Shown here: in pieces, positions 37,766-50,295 of the stretch | Layout: each line of letters starts with the position of its first letter | Numbering within the stretch: position 1 is the stretch's first letter | NCBI RefSeq assembly: GCF_027942865.1 | Contig: NC_134519.1 | Span: forward strand, 22,850,248-22,914,247 | Reading direction: 5' to 3' | DNA from: Odontesthes bonariensis | Lineage: Eukaryota; Chordata; Actinopteri; Atheriniformes; Atherinopsidae | DNA: 64,000 nucleotides | Translations under genes and position numbers: made by a program | The notes under the pieces: model-generated | What the model was told of the DNA's origin: nothing | What the model saw: only the letters and a program-made list of their open reading frames with translations | The model's database searches: none

Positions 37766-40700
37766 TTGATTCCTTCACAGACCACTGATATTTTGGGAAA
37801 GGGAATTATTTGCTTTCTTTCTGTAATGTTATTGTACATATGACAAACAAACATTGTGTATTAATGAACTTTAGCTGTGCTGATGGTGTATTTTGTTACC
37901 ACTAGCTCAAACCAAGCAGGCAGCTTTCCGCTGTTCCTAGCCCTTATGCTAAACTAAGGTAAGCCAACTGCCTGTTTGTCATAGCTAAATACTTCAAACT
38001 CGCCTCGTGACAATAACTAAACAGTAACCAAACATAAATCTGCTATTACAGTTGAATCAAATGAACCAAAGAAATTGCACCTACAAAAGACGAGGTCTCT
38101 CAAAATAATGACGTCATTTCCTATTTTGAATTGTGTAAGCTGACCATGATCATCAACGAAAATATCACCCAATTTCAGTCATTATTTCCTTACAGTTTTT
38201 TAGAGTTTTCTTTTTGCTTGTTTCAAGCCTTTATTTAATGGTGACAGTTGGGAGCAGACATGGTGGGAGAGAAAGGGGAAGTTACAAACAGTAAATGGCC
38301 AAGGCAGGATCCACACCTAACTAGTTTCGAGCTTTGCTTTGGTAGTACAGCTTGTGGGGGACAACTTCTTTTAAAGTACACTGCCCTTTGTTATCCACAT
38401 CCCCCGCTAACACACCACAGTTTCCAATTTTGGTTTCCAGACCGGCACCACACCGTTTTGCTTTATGGTCGCTTCAGATTTCTGTGGGCTTCTAATGGCA
38501 TCTATGTGGCCTCTTCAACATGGCAAAAAAGATTCATATGTATGGCAGTACATATGTAGGGCTCGGACGGAGATTTGTTTGTCAATTCAAAAATGACACA
38601 GCAGTTTTAAGCCAATCGAATCAAATCCCCTGACTGATTGAGTGTCTGATCCTGTCACTAGCTAGCGGGGTTTTGCTGATTTTACTAACAAAGCAAATCT
38701 GAAGCTGTCTTTTGAAGATCTGAAAAAAGAACATAGAGACAGAAAGAACATAACACTAATGCTGTAGTGGACCTCCACAAAAGGAAAATGGGTCGCTTTC
38801 CTCTTCAGCAATTACTTTCTGTGAATATCTTGGAGCTTATATAGTATCTGGGAAGATGCTGTTGTTCAAGTGAATTTATTGTTTAGACCAGAAACAGCTG
38901 GTGGGTCACATCTTTTTAATTTTTTCCAGGTGAGATGGAAAAGTTTTTTTCTTTATCACAAATGCACATGAGGCCTCCTGCAAAACAGAAAACAACCACT
39001 TCAAATGGGGTTTACATTTTCCATTAACCCTTTCTTGTCCATATCCTCAAAATGTAAATAAACAATGGCAATGGAAACCTGGCTATAGTCACTACAACTC
39101 CAAAAGTCAGGAATGCCCACAGTCGAGCATTTACACATCACGTCTGTTTAAATACTGCCTAATAGGAAAAGAAGAGGACTACAGCATCTGTGGTCTTTTG
39201 GGGGCTTGTTCTTTACATGGTGAGTCACGGCAGCTCTGCCATCGTTCAATATTAGACTGCCACTTATATAATGATGTCATCTTGTTGTATCCCCTCTTTT
39301 GTTTAATTGATATATAAATGTAAAACTTGCACCTCCAACTGGATTGATGACTTGTCAACACATTATAAACTCTTTATGGGTCATATCACTCCGGTTTATC
39401 CCCTTGAAATGAGTTTACCTCAAATTACCAACACAGGCAAAGAAAATCTTTTGCCAGCACATGTTCCTTAATCCCTTTGGCTGTTATTACCACATAGCAC
39501 CATCGCTCTAGCATAAAGTAGCCACTTAAGATCAGCAAAGGGTCCTGAAAGAACAAGGTAATTAAGCTCCTAGATTACTGTTTGCTAACCAGGAAAGGGT
39601 TATGATAAACATCGGCGAAGTAGTTTAACAGCTATACTGACACGAGACAACTAATACATAATAGTTTCACACATTTAGCTCTATATTCAGCATCCAAAAC
39701 ATGAGAGTGGTGTCGGTCTTCACATCCCAATCAAAACGATTAACTTTGCCTTTGAAGAAAATATTCATGATCGTATGAGTTTCTTCGATGCCATTTTCAA
39801 ATCCCCTACTATGTCCTGTAGCAGCTATGTCCTGGTTTTAATGCATATATTATGGGGGAAAAAAATCTCACCGAATGCCATAAATTTCTTGCAAGTGTGT
39901 GACTGGCACATACTTAATGTTCGATCACTTGGCTCTGAGTGGAGTGGTCAGTTGATTTTCTTTTTCTTTCACACAAACAAGAAATATATAATGTGATATT
40001 CTATTTGTTTGACCTTTAAAGTGGTTTTTGGACCTTGCATCTCATGAGGATTGTTGTGTTTGTTTTTCGGGTTAATGTGGCCAACTCTGCCACACTTCAA
40101 ACCTTCATATGGAGTGAATCAACTCTCCTGGGCATTTGCAACTCAGTGTTTGATAAAAGCGTGAAATTGTCAGTCCTCCTCACTGTGTCCGCTTTGCTGT
40201 ATCGCTGTGAATAGTTCTGTGAATTCATGTATGTCTTGTGACCTTAAATAAAACGGGAAGATGAAAGAGTTTACCGACGTATGCGGAAGTTAATCTCCCT
40301 TGCAGTCACAACAGCATCATGAGGAGGCAAATGAGTCAGCTCAACAAAAGCGGTTCCGAGTTTTTGCCCTTTTGCAACCTTTAAAATTCTGGCACGGATA
40401 ACCTTCTTCGCCAATTCGGAGACAGTGCCTGATGTGTAAATACCACGCACACTCCATCACGGTCCCTCCATTCTGTGTCACTCTGATAGTGATTACTTCT
40501 CAAGTCAGAATCACACATTTACTCTTCCACGTCTCTGTGTGTTTTTTCTGGTGTTGCTCAAAAGCCAGTGGGTGACCAAGGAAACCTGCATCTTCCAGAT
40601 ACGAAATGAAAACAATCAAAACTGGGATTTCAGACTGAGGTGAAAATCTCCAGCACTGCACACTGTGTGAAAAAAAAAGAAAGAAAAAAGAAAAGAAAGG

Positions 40701-42104
40701 GCCTCAGTTACAGTGACATCTGTGATCATTTGCAGAGATTTAACATGATATCAAACTCACTCCATGAATGCGCCGTTTTGTCGTTACATCAACAGAGGAA
40801 GCCGTTACAGTGTCGCCACTCACATGCAGATTTACACAAAACAAGAAACACTTGATAGGTACAAGCTCTGTAATCTCATGTGCGCCCAGCAGTTCATTGA
40901 CAACTACATGGAGCAATTTCACACCAAGAGACAAAAAAACAATCGAAGAAATTCATTTGAGCGCTCCCACTTGTACCCACACGAAGCCGGAATGGTTTAG
41001 GGTTTAAAACAATTTCAGGCTCACATGCTTTATTTCCCAGGAGGACGCAGTCAGATATAAGGAGTGTGAATGACAAAATGGGTCAAAGTCTGTCACACTT
41101 GAAGGTACGCACACAGAAAGGCTTGACAAAAAGAAAGAGGAAGAATCTATTCTTGAATGTATCAGAGTAGCTGTTTTTCGTAGGCAAGGGACTGTATCCT
41201 GTATAGTAAAATTTGCTCTTCGAGCCACCAGCCTGATGGAGCTTGGGACATTGAATGCATGCAGTTTCCAAAAGCAAGAGGCAAAGAAATTAGTACAGAG
41301 CTCACGTAGTCTGCACAACCTGAAACTCACTATGAAATCAGTTTCATCTGAGAAAGTGCTTCCAGTTCAGTGGAGCTGTACTCGTGTGAGTTTGTACATG
41401 CACAGAAAGCGTAGAGAGGAAGAGAGTGTAACTCTGTCATTCGTTAAAATGCAACTAGATATAACAAGTAATACAGTTTGCAAAGAGATGAGAAATGAAC
41501 AACCTAAAGGCTGCTTATTGCTGTTTTTGTTTTTAAAAGCTTTTAACTGCAAGTCTTCTGTTGTAAATCCACAGGTTGCAAAGAAAGCTGCAGTTGAATT
41601 CTCAACTGTTTTTGAGCTCAGCCCACATTGATTAGCTTATTCTGGTGCATCCAATGAGCAGTGTTGCATCAGATCATTGGATACATTAGAATGGTCGGTA
41701 AACCACAGACTTTCACAAGCTCAAAATAACCTCAGAGACACACACCATCCACAAAATAGGCAAAGGCCCTAAAATGTCTTGGAAAATGACCAGAAAATGT
41801 CACAGAACAACGAAGGAAAACATTCATTTGTCACAAGCAACAAAAAGACAAAAAAAAGGACCATAGTGAGTAACAGAACCACTGAGAGAAGAAGCAAAAT
41901 AATTCAAACCCAGGGAAATAAAAATGTTTATCCATGTTCTTTCTTTACAGATAACCACTCTGTCTTTGTGAAACACAAGTTGAAAAAATATATAATTATT
42001 TCAACCATTGGCAATTTTTCCCAGATCAAGAAGAAGAAGCAAGTATAGAATCAAACAATAACTAAATAGAAAAAAACCACATCATTATTTGTACTGTTTC
42101 AGAT
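37766..42104. other. rxfp3 3' UTR and intergenic region
   Basis: No exon is recognised. It contains a SINE-like fragment (38225-38345), AATAAA hexamers at 39057 and 40247, and AT-rich unclassified sequence. Confidence 0.45.
38225..38345 (-). repeat. degenerate SINE-like fish repeat, copy 1
   Basis: AGCCTTTATTTAATGGTGAC, followed by GGGAGAGAAAGGGGAAG, is a diverged match to 57105-57260. Both appear to be the 3' portion of a tRNA-like SINE lying on the minus strand. Confidence 0.4.
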
Positions 42105-42600
42105 CCTCTAGTTTCTATGACAGCTTGAACTCTTTGAGGACTCCACCAATGAAAAACACTTCTCACCAATCCTCAACCTTTGTCAAGGACCAGTGTTTCC
42201 TTTTCCACCATAGATTTTCAATTGGATTGAGAACCGAACCATTTGGCCATGTCATTGAGTAGATGTCTTTCCTGATGAAAAATGTGAACATTCTGTGCTC
42301 AGTGGCACAAGCCTTATCATCCTGAAAATGACCTCAGCGTCACCAAACCCCCTTTCAATTGATGGAATGAGAAAAGATTCCAAAATAGAGACAATGTCTG
42401 CCATCTCCCCAGGTACTTTACCTGACATCAAAACCATAACATCAATTGTTGTGGAAATGTATTTTCTTCAGGCAGTCATCTTTGTTTGTTTCAGTGTCTC
42501 TCCACCAAGAAAAAGTTCCGGCATCATCTTCTTGCCAAATGCAGATTAACGATTCATCACTGAATATCCCCTGAATCCACCCATCCACAACCGATGACTG
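42105..42600 (-). mobile_element. degenerate Tc1/mariner transposon, copy B
   Basis: The minus strand shows WPNGSVLNPIEN (damaged SPDLNPIEN) near 42240-42210. Upstream of it are PSIERGFGDAEVIF and a GKTSTQ-like end, and the VMVWG-equivalent block lies near 42430. The order is that of a Tc1 catalytic domain, but frames are broken. It is related to copy A at 21745-22400 and better preserved. Confidence 0.7.
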
Positions 42601-42629
42601 CGTCTCTTAAGCTCGCTGTAAGTTTGTCT

Positions 42630-42705
42630 TCCTCTGGGGGATGTGACTCAGCAGGTGGAGCCGTCATCTGCTGATTGCAAAGCCAGCGTCTGAGTGTGAG
42701 TATGA
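42630..42705 (+). repeat. possible tRNA-like SINE head
   Basis: GTGACTCAGCAGGTGGAGCC resembles the tRNA-derived head of fish SINEs (GTGGCTCAGTGGGTAGAGC type). The B box is not clear, so this is tentative. Confidence 0.25.
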
Positions 42706-43174
42706 CAGAGAGATAGAAAAAAAACAAAAAAACATTGCGTCCTTTTTGCCACACTCCAAGTTGAGTTACCTTCTTGAAAGAGTTTTATCATCCTTTCCCT
42801 TGTTTCCACCTATCTTGGCCACGTTTTCCTGTTGATCAGCCAGGTGTAAAAGCTCGCTCACATCTGCAAGAACTCTATTTTCACTGCAGATTCACTTGGA
42901 TATCCATATATGTGCAAAAATTTGCTTTGTAAATTTGGATTACAAAGTTGTTCGAATTTTTTCTCAACTTGATCTAAAAACCAAGTTACCTTTAATTACA
43001 ACAATTTGATTTACATTTTTTTCTAGTGTCATCCAAGATCAGAATATTCCGCTGCTAAGCTAATTTTGTGTTATATCTGCGACGTGTTTGTGTATTTCTT
43101 CATTTGTTTTTCACAAAAGAAAACAGGTGAATGAACATCCTACGGTGGTTGTTCCATTTCTTTCCTGGGGCTTT

Positions 43175-43440
43175 GTGCAAAGAGACACAAAAGGACCACA
43201 AATAGACACAGATTAACAATGAAAAGACACAAGCAACCACAGAAAGATGCAAAGAGACCACAAAGACACACAAAAAACAATCACCTGGTGACACAAATAG
43301 TGAAGAGGAGACACAGCAGGGATGACAAATGACAATGAAAATCTGCGGGGCGTGAAAATGCAACAAAATAGGCGTAAAATGACTGTAGGGAGAGACAAAA
43401 GAACAGCAAAAAAAGATGCCAAATCACAAGCAAGAGATTA
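43175..43440. repeat. degenerate short tandem repeat (GACACAAA / GACCACAAA units)
   Basis: Units such as AGACACAAAAGGACCACAAA recur irregularly at 10-24 base spacing. This gives a strong purine bias on the + strand. It is a decayed minisatellite. Confidence 0.6.
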
Positions 43441-44999
43441 AGCTGACCAAGTAAACATAAAAGATACACTTATACACACACGAAAAGAGAAAGATGCAAA
43501 AAGTCTGAAGCGACTTAAAACATATTAGTTTGTTTTCACAGTGTTTCAGTTGTGAGTCTTTTTGTGATAGAGCTTTGTCTCGTAATCTGCTCGCTGAGCT
43601 TCCAGCAATCTGTGAATGATGGAGTTGGCGTCTCACGTGTTTCATCTCGAGGAGCTCACGACTGTAAAAGTAAATGTTGCCTTCTGGTCATCCCATCAGC
43701 CTTTTATTGACCTTTCAAAGCTACAATCTTGACATCCATGAACTGCAGCTGAAAGCTTTGCTTACTTAAGCTAGAATGTTTTTGTTACCTTTATTGATCT
43801 AAACCAAGCTTATCTGAGAACAAATGTTTCATCAATGCTTAACAAAAGACTGGAATAAAAAACCTGTTACATTAGACATTTTCCACATTTGTCATAGAAA
43901 TGCTTGAAACTTTTAGTTTCATTTTACAATATTTTCCAAATGAATTTTTTTTCCGCACTGATCTTGGTGCTGCGTAACCTCTCCATCCTTTTATGATACA
44001 CTTAATTGATAGCACTGCGCTGCAGTGAACATTGTTACAGCAGTTGCTGGAAGAACAAAAACATACTTTCCTCTGGAGAATGGTCTGATTCAGGCGCTGT
44101 GGAGGTGAATCCGAGGGCATGCCTCTGCCTCTGTGTACCACATTGATGTTACAACTAACAAGGAGTGCCTTAAAAGGGTACAGGCGGTGTCACCTGCTTC
44201 GCCCGAGACGCTCCCGAAATGTCATTTTTCAATATTCTAATTTCCCTCAGGACAAATATTAAGCTTGCAAATTTCTGCCAACTAGCAGAAACAGCTCATT
44301 TTAGAGTCACCTCACCACCCCTTTATGAGTAAATTGAGGATTATCCTTTTCTTTATTACATTCATCTTCCCAAGTGGAATCCAGGCATTGAGCACACAGC
44401 CTCCAGCGAGCCAAATCACCTCCAACAGCTCATATTAAATGTCTGAACTCTCTCCCCACTTCCACTGCAGTTCAGTCAGTTTAATGCTGGAGCAAAACAT
44501 TTTCTTCCTGAATGAATTTGCAGCTGCGCTCATCTGAAAGAGACTTGATTAATTTCTTCTGAGTTCACACTTTGAGCTTTGGTGTTCTGGTTTATCTGAC
44601 TCATCAGAAAGGATCACAGGATTCTTTTAATTACACTCGAGTGAAATTAAAACTGAGCGCAGAAGCCTCGTTGTTAAAACTGGATGTCTACCAGAGAAGC
44701 TATCGAGAGCTGAAAAAAAAAAAAAAGAACGCTTCTGAAGATGGTCTGTTGATTGTTAGATATTAACTTTAGAATGGCACGTTCAAAATAAACAGTGCTG
44801 AAGCAGAATCTCTTTCATGTTCATTTTTTGGTGTTTTTCTCTGTTTTCCAACACATTTGCAGTTCCAAACCTTTGACCATAATTAAAACTTCACAACTCC
44901 TCCTCAAACACCTGCTTAAGCTCACAAATGCTGAGCAGGGAGCATCTGTAGGCAGCCTCAGAGCAGACACTGCCTCTTTTTGCTTGGAAAACTTTTTTT

Positions 45000-45545
45000 T
45001 TTTGTGGGAGGCCTTTCTGGGGTCTTTTGACACTCGGCATCAGTAAATTCTGACAGTGCTGCTTCTGTTTATCATTCATACTTTCCTTAAAAGCATCTCA
45101 GCAATGACAGTGAAACTTTCACAAAGCATTAAGCCACCACCCAGAGCGTCACAGCAGGGTCGGGTTAAATGTTTGATGAGCTGCGCTTGTTTTCCTCCAA
45201 ACAGAGTACTTTGATTCATTACTGAACACTTTGATTCTGGCTTCGTTGGAAATCCCAAAATCTTTGATAAACTTTTGCTCCGTTTTTGCCAGCTCCAGGC
45301 ATGCTGACATTAACTGGCTCCTTGTGGCCAAAATTCAATGCTCCGACTGTTGTCCTTCCGGAGAGTCGCCTTCACAGACAGCGGGACTCTAATTGAGATT
45401 CTTTGACCAACAACGTTGCTCCTCTTAGAAGCATCAGTATTTATAGAAACAGTCTGGAGGGCTCGAATTAGAAATTCACTTTCTGCTGGTACAGCCTGCG
45501 GACAAAGATGTGCTTCTTCACTTGACTGACTTACACAGCTACCCT
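45000..45545 (-). mobile_element. older Tc1/mariner transposase remnant next to the larger Tc1
   Basis: The minus strand contains, in order across frames, LQTVSINTDASKRSN, then LELAKTEQKF, then KVFSNESKYSVWRKTSAAHQ. The last matches the region around the first catalytic Asp of Tc1 transposases (WSDESKF.VW), with Asp replaced by Asn. Stops and frameshifts interrupt it. Confidence 0.6.
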
Positions 45546-45552
45546 TAACATA

Positions 45553-47149
45553 CAGTGCGGAAAATAAGTATTTGATACACCGCCGATTTTGCAAGTTTTC
45601 CCCACTCACAAAGAATGGAGAGGTCTGTCATTTTCATCGTAGGTACACTTAAACTGTGAGAGACAGAATCTAAAAAAAATAAAATCAACACATTGTATGA
45701 TTATGAAATGATTAATTTGCATTTTATTGCAGAAAATAAGTATTTGATACAATAGAAAAATAGAACTTAATATTTGGTACAGAACCTTTGTTTCACAATT
45801 ACAGAGGTCAGACGTTTCCTGTAGTTCTTGACCAGGTTTGCACACACTGCAGCAGGGATTTTGGCCAACTCTTCCATACAGATCTTCTCTAGATCTTTCA
45901 AGTTTCGTGGGCTGTCGCTGGACAACACAGAGTTTCAACTCCCTCCAAAGATTTTCTATTGGGTTCAGGTCTGGAGACTGGCTAGGCCACTCCAGGACCT
46001 TGAAATGCTTTTTACTGAGCCACTCCTTAGTTGCCCTGGCTGTGTGTTTCGGGTCATTGTCCTGCTGGAAGACCCAGCCAGGACACATCTTCAATGTTCT
46101 TACTCAGGGAAGCAGGTTGTTGCCCAAAATCTTGCGAAACATGGCCCAATCCATCCTCCCCTCAATACGGTGCAGTCGTTCTGTCCCCTTTGTAGAAAAG
46201 CACCGCCAAAACACGACGTTTCCACCCCCATGCTTCACGGTTGCGATGGTTTTCTTGGGATTCTACTCATCCTTCTTCTTCCTCCAAACACGGCGAGGGG
46301 AGTTTATACCAAAAAGTTCTGTTTTGGGCTCATCGGACCACATGACCTTCTCCCATGCCTCCTCTGGATCATACAGATGGTCATAGGCAAACTTGAGACG
46401 GGCCTGGACATGTGCTGGCTTGAGCAGGGGGACCTTGCGTGCCCTGCAGGATTTTAATCCATGACGGCGTAGTGCGTAACCAACGGTAACCTTTGGGACT
46501 GTGGTCCCAGCTCTCTTCGGTTTCATTGAACAGGTCCTCCCATGTAGTTTTGGGCTGATCCCTCACCTTTCTCATCATCATTCTTACTCCACGAGGTGAG
46601 ATCTAGCATGGAGCCCCAGTCCGAGGGAGATTAACAGTCAACTTGAGTTTCTTCCATTTTCTAATAATTGCGCCAACAGTTGTTGCCTTCTCACCAAGCT
46701 GCTTGGCTATTGTTCTGTAGCCCATCCCAGCCTGGTGTAGGTCTACGATTTCGTCCCTGGTGTCCTTAGACAGCTATTCGGTGCTGCCCATGTTGGAGAG
46801 GTTGGAGTCTGATTGATTGCGTGTGTGGACAGGTGTCTTTTTTACAGGTAACAAGTTCAAATAGGTGCAATTAATACAGGTAATGAGTAGAGGGTAGGAG
46901 GGCTTCTGAAAGACCAAGTAACAGGTCTGTGAGAGCCAGAAATCTTGCCAATTTGTAGGTGATCAAATACGTATTTTCTGCAATAAAATGCAAATTAATT
47001 ATTAAATAATCATACAATGGGATTTTCTTTAAGATTCTGTCTCTCACAGTGGAAGTGTACCTACGATGAAAATTACAGACCTCTCCATTCTTTGTAAGTG
47101 GGAAAACTTGCAAAATCGGCGGTGTATTAAATACTTACTTTCCCCATTG
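45553..47149 (-). mobile_element. near full-length Tc1-like DNA transposon with long terminal inverted repeats
   Basis: The element starts CAGTGCGGAAAATAAGTATT and ends with the inverse of CAATGGGGAAAGTAAGTATT. It is flanked by TA on both sides (45551-45552, 47150-47151), the Tc1/mariner target-site duplication. The inverted repeats are about 210 bp (45553-45755 and 46965-47149) and nearly identical, each with an inner copy of AAAATAAGTATTTGATAC or a close variant. At 1597 bp the length is typical. It is much less decayed than the other Tc1 copies in the window, so it is the youngest. Confidence 0.93.
45767..46791 (-). pseudogene. Tc1-like transposase, disabled
   Basis: The ATG at 46791 opens MGSTE and then a stop (codon 6). 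A second stop follows about codon 67, after LPRTGAPC. The body keeps the N-terminal helix-turn-helix ([19 protein letters not shown]), the first Asp in VMWSDEPKTELFG, and the second in [18 protein letters not shown]. It also keeps [19 protein letters not shown] with the terminal Glu. At least two frameshifts separate these blocks. The frame then shifts again and ends FCTKY, stop 45767. About 341 codons is the family length. It cannot make active enzyme as it stands. Confidence 0.9.
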
Positions 47150-47369
47150 TATGACTCAGTGCACATTTTGACTTGTCACTGCATAAAAAGCACAGATGAC
47201 TGATATTATAGATGGTTATGTTCCTTTTGAAGTTCCTTTTAGTGCCCTAAATCTTAACATTTAACCAGCATGCACAACAGGAGGCCCGTACAAAAGTGGA
47301 ATGCAAGAATACTCCTGCAAATATCCTGCTTTGACACGTCAATATGAATTAATCTCAAAATGCAATTCG

Positions 47370-47650
47370 AGTTGGCTCTTGTCAGCCAGTGGGGTGACGA
47401 TCAAGTGCCGGAAAATTTTACACCACCATCTCTAAAGGGTTCACAGTAGTGGTCGGTCAACAACATCCGCAAGTAAGTGTACAACAGTGTGCAAGGTCAC
47501 AAAGGAATGCAGAGTAACAACTAAGCAACAAAAGGCCTCTCTCAAAATCATAGACATTAATGTTGCCGAGTCCAACATCAGGAGAAAAGCTGTGCTCAGG
47601 CAGAGCAAGGAGGAAGTCAATAATCTACTAACACATAAGTAGTATTACAG
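47370..47650 (+). mobile_element. third Tc1 transposase N-terminal remnant, opposite orientation
   Basis: In one + frame (about 47490-47610) the sequence reads VTKECRVTTKQQKASL, then INVAESNIRRKAVLRQS. This matches the second helix-turn-helix region of Tc1 transposases (RITTKQ..ASL...NV..STIRR). It is truncated on both sides. Confidence 0.55.
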
Positions 47651-48317
47651 CTAGTTTTGCTGATTTGGGCTATTTGTGCTATTTAGCAGGATTAGAGACT
47701 TTGCAAAAAAAAAAAAAAAAACAAACAAACAAAAAAAAAAACAGGTGTAACTCTGTTTTTTCATTGTCAGACAGCTGGACCACCTCTCTTCAGGGTGTAT
47801 CACCACGGCAACCTATGCAGCATGGGTTTTTAGATAAGAGATCAGCACGTGTAAAAGCACCAAAAAATTATCTTTAAAAAATAACAAAGTAAAAGAGAAA
47901 GACATCACAATCCGACTCCGACTACTCAAAGATTAGACTTAGTTGGATTTTACCGAGTAGCATTATTATGGGATATGTGTCAGCAACAGACAGGTTATCA
48001 CAGAGTTTGCTCCTGTAGATTTTTAAAGATTTTGAACTAAAGCTGTTTTTATTATTCTATTTTATTGCCACTTCTAATACTGGGTGTGCAGCATCAAATG
48101 ATCTCTGTACATACCTTTCATACGCTCATCCTTCTTTCCTAACTAAAAGCAACTAAAATCACAATCATCTAATAAAATACACAATCATTAATAAAAAGTC
48201 AGATCTACTTGTACTTGAATGATATTCAAGTACATGTAAAAAGTGAAAGTCGGCATTCTTTTACTTTTCTGGTGCTCTGGCTGCAACTGCTGTGTTGCTT
48301 TTCAGCCCACCAGAAGA

Positions 48318-48389
48318 AAATAAATAAATAAATATATATATATATTTATTTATTGATTTACTTTTATATTTTATATATATATATATACA
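48318..48389. repeat. AT-rich microsatellite (AATA)n/(TA)n
   Basis: AAATAAATAAATAAATATAT and then further TA/TTTA runs. It directly abuts the palindrome at 48390. Confidence 0.85.
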
Positions 48390-48492
48390 CAATTCAGTAA
48401 GTCCACCTGGGTGGACTTACTGCGAGTTGGACAGCTGCAGCATGTTTTACATGCACAAAGAGTTGGAATACCTGGGTGGACTTACTGAATTG
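48390..48492. repeat. palindrome cluster / small foldback element
   Basis: CAATTCAGTAAGTCCACC at 48390-48407 is inverted at 48475-48492, and is inverted again immediately after itself at 48410-48422. CCTGGGTGGACTTACTG occurs twice as a direct repeat (48406-48422 and 48471-48487). A smaller inverted repeat GCATGT/ACATGC sits between them at 48439-48453. The arms are essentially unmutated. Confidence 0.85.
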
Positions 48493-50295
48493 TTAGCCAG
48501 AATTGTAGCACTGCTTAGCAAGATCACCTTTGCTAACCAAGATCCACCTAAAGATAAAGATACCCTGAATATGTCAAATGCGCTTTATAGTAGAGGCCTC
48601 TGAGCAGCTTGTCATCATTGACACAAAAACAAATTCTGAACTATGCAAGCAAATGCTAAAGGAAACTGACAGCACATCTCTCTCGTGAACTGACTACCAA
48701 GGAAAAGCCAGCCATGCAGCAAAAGACAACATCCCTGAGAGCACGAGGGTTTCTACCAAGGAACAGATCGAAAAAAAAAAAAAAAAAAAAAAGCAAAGAT
48801 GACGTCGAAGTAAGCGTCTACTTCTTGTGTGAAAAGCTTGTTTTAAACCTTGGAAGGTTTACAGGTCTCTAAATGTCAAGCGCTGCTGCTCTTAAAGTAT
48901 GTTCTTTCGATGTCTTTACACCATTCATAACCAACAGCGACACAGCGTTAAGTAGAAAGCATCTCAGAGAGAGCACATCAAATGTAACAGCAGATAAAAT
49001 CATGTATGAATAAATAACCACAAGTCAGCCGGTCTGATGAAGTAAATGAACCCAGTACATCTCAGGGTTAAGAGTGTGAGAACTGTAACCCCGAGCAGAT
49101 AAAATAAATAAAAACAAGTTACTCTGTAGGTTGGGACAGGAATGAGGGCTGTGCGTCACAAGCCTCTCCTAATGAATGGAGACCGGCATCTGGAACACAG
49201 CTTAGGTTTCCTGCAGGAATCACATACCATAACCTGAGGCCCACGGTTCAAACTGAACCTTTTTATAAATACAAAGAAAAAAGGAAATAAACAAACACAA
49301 AAAATAAAACGGATTTGAAAAGGAGAAAAAGGCTGATTTAGGTAGTGTGGACATCTATGTCCCCCTCCCGTGATGATTCATAATGAGATTTTAACACCTC
49401 CAAAGTGTTTAAACGTTTGGCCTCAAGCGCGTTAATCTAGTGACAGAACAATTGTCACAGTCATACGCAGAGGAACTCAGCCTTTCTCCATTGCATTAAA
49501 TCAATTCAAATAAGAGCATGCAGAGTTTCTTCACAAACATATTGTGTTTATTTCCAAAACATGTATGTATGTACAGTGAATAATGTAAAAAAAAAAAAGA
49601 AATAAAGTGAAGTGACATTATCTGTGGAAGTATAATGCTTTTTTCCTGAGTTAAAATCTGCTTCTAGAAACGTACAGCACGATTCAGATTCATTTATGGT
49701 CCAAAATCAGCCATGACCTAAAATTTCCCAGTGCTGCATGCAGCTATTAGTCAGTCAGACAGAGAAGCTCACTTGATATTCCTTTTCATAACATGTCAAA
49801 CCAAGGAGTCTTAAAAGGCAAGATCTGCAGGGACCAGATCTGGAGCACAAGGCTATAAATATTAATAAGGTGCAGCAAACTTACACACCTTATTAAAAAC
49901 TTATTTAGAACGATGTGCTCCAGATCTTGTCTTGTTGTCCTGTCTGTTGAAGACTTGTTCATGCAGCAACACACAGCTCAGAATTGGATAATGCGCAACA
50001 ATCCCCCCTGACTATGGGAGGATGAACACTCGCCTGAGGATTCGCAAGTGTTCTTATTAGGAAAAACAACATTTCTAATCAAGCATCCAATTTGCGAGGC
50101 CGTCTCACATCACTGCTCGAAAAGGGGAGTGTCAGAAACGTGGGATCAACAAAATGAGTTGTCCAAAAACAAAACAAAACAAAACAAAAAGTCTTTGTTC
50201 CAAACGGAAGAAGGTGGGGACTTCTGTGCTGACTGAAACTGACGTTTCTGCATGGGTTCACGTTGCAAACTTGTCGTGAGAACAAGTACCTGAGG

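Larger units (their letters stand above)
47651..50295. other. intergenic region up to sirt6
   Basis: It contains A-rich tracts (47706-47742, 48773-48792), an AT microsatellite, the palindrome cluster at 48390-48492, and unclassified sequence. The sirt6 3' UTR (minus) must lie just below 50296; TTTATT at 49548-49553 (AATAAA on minus) is a candidate poly(A) signal. No exon is recognised. Confidence 0.45.
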
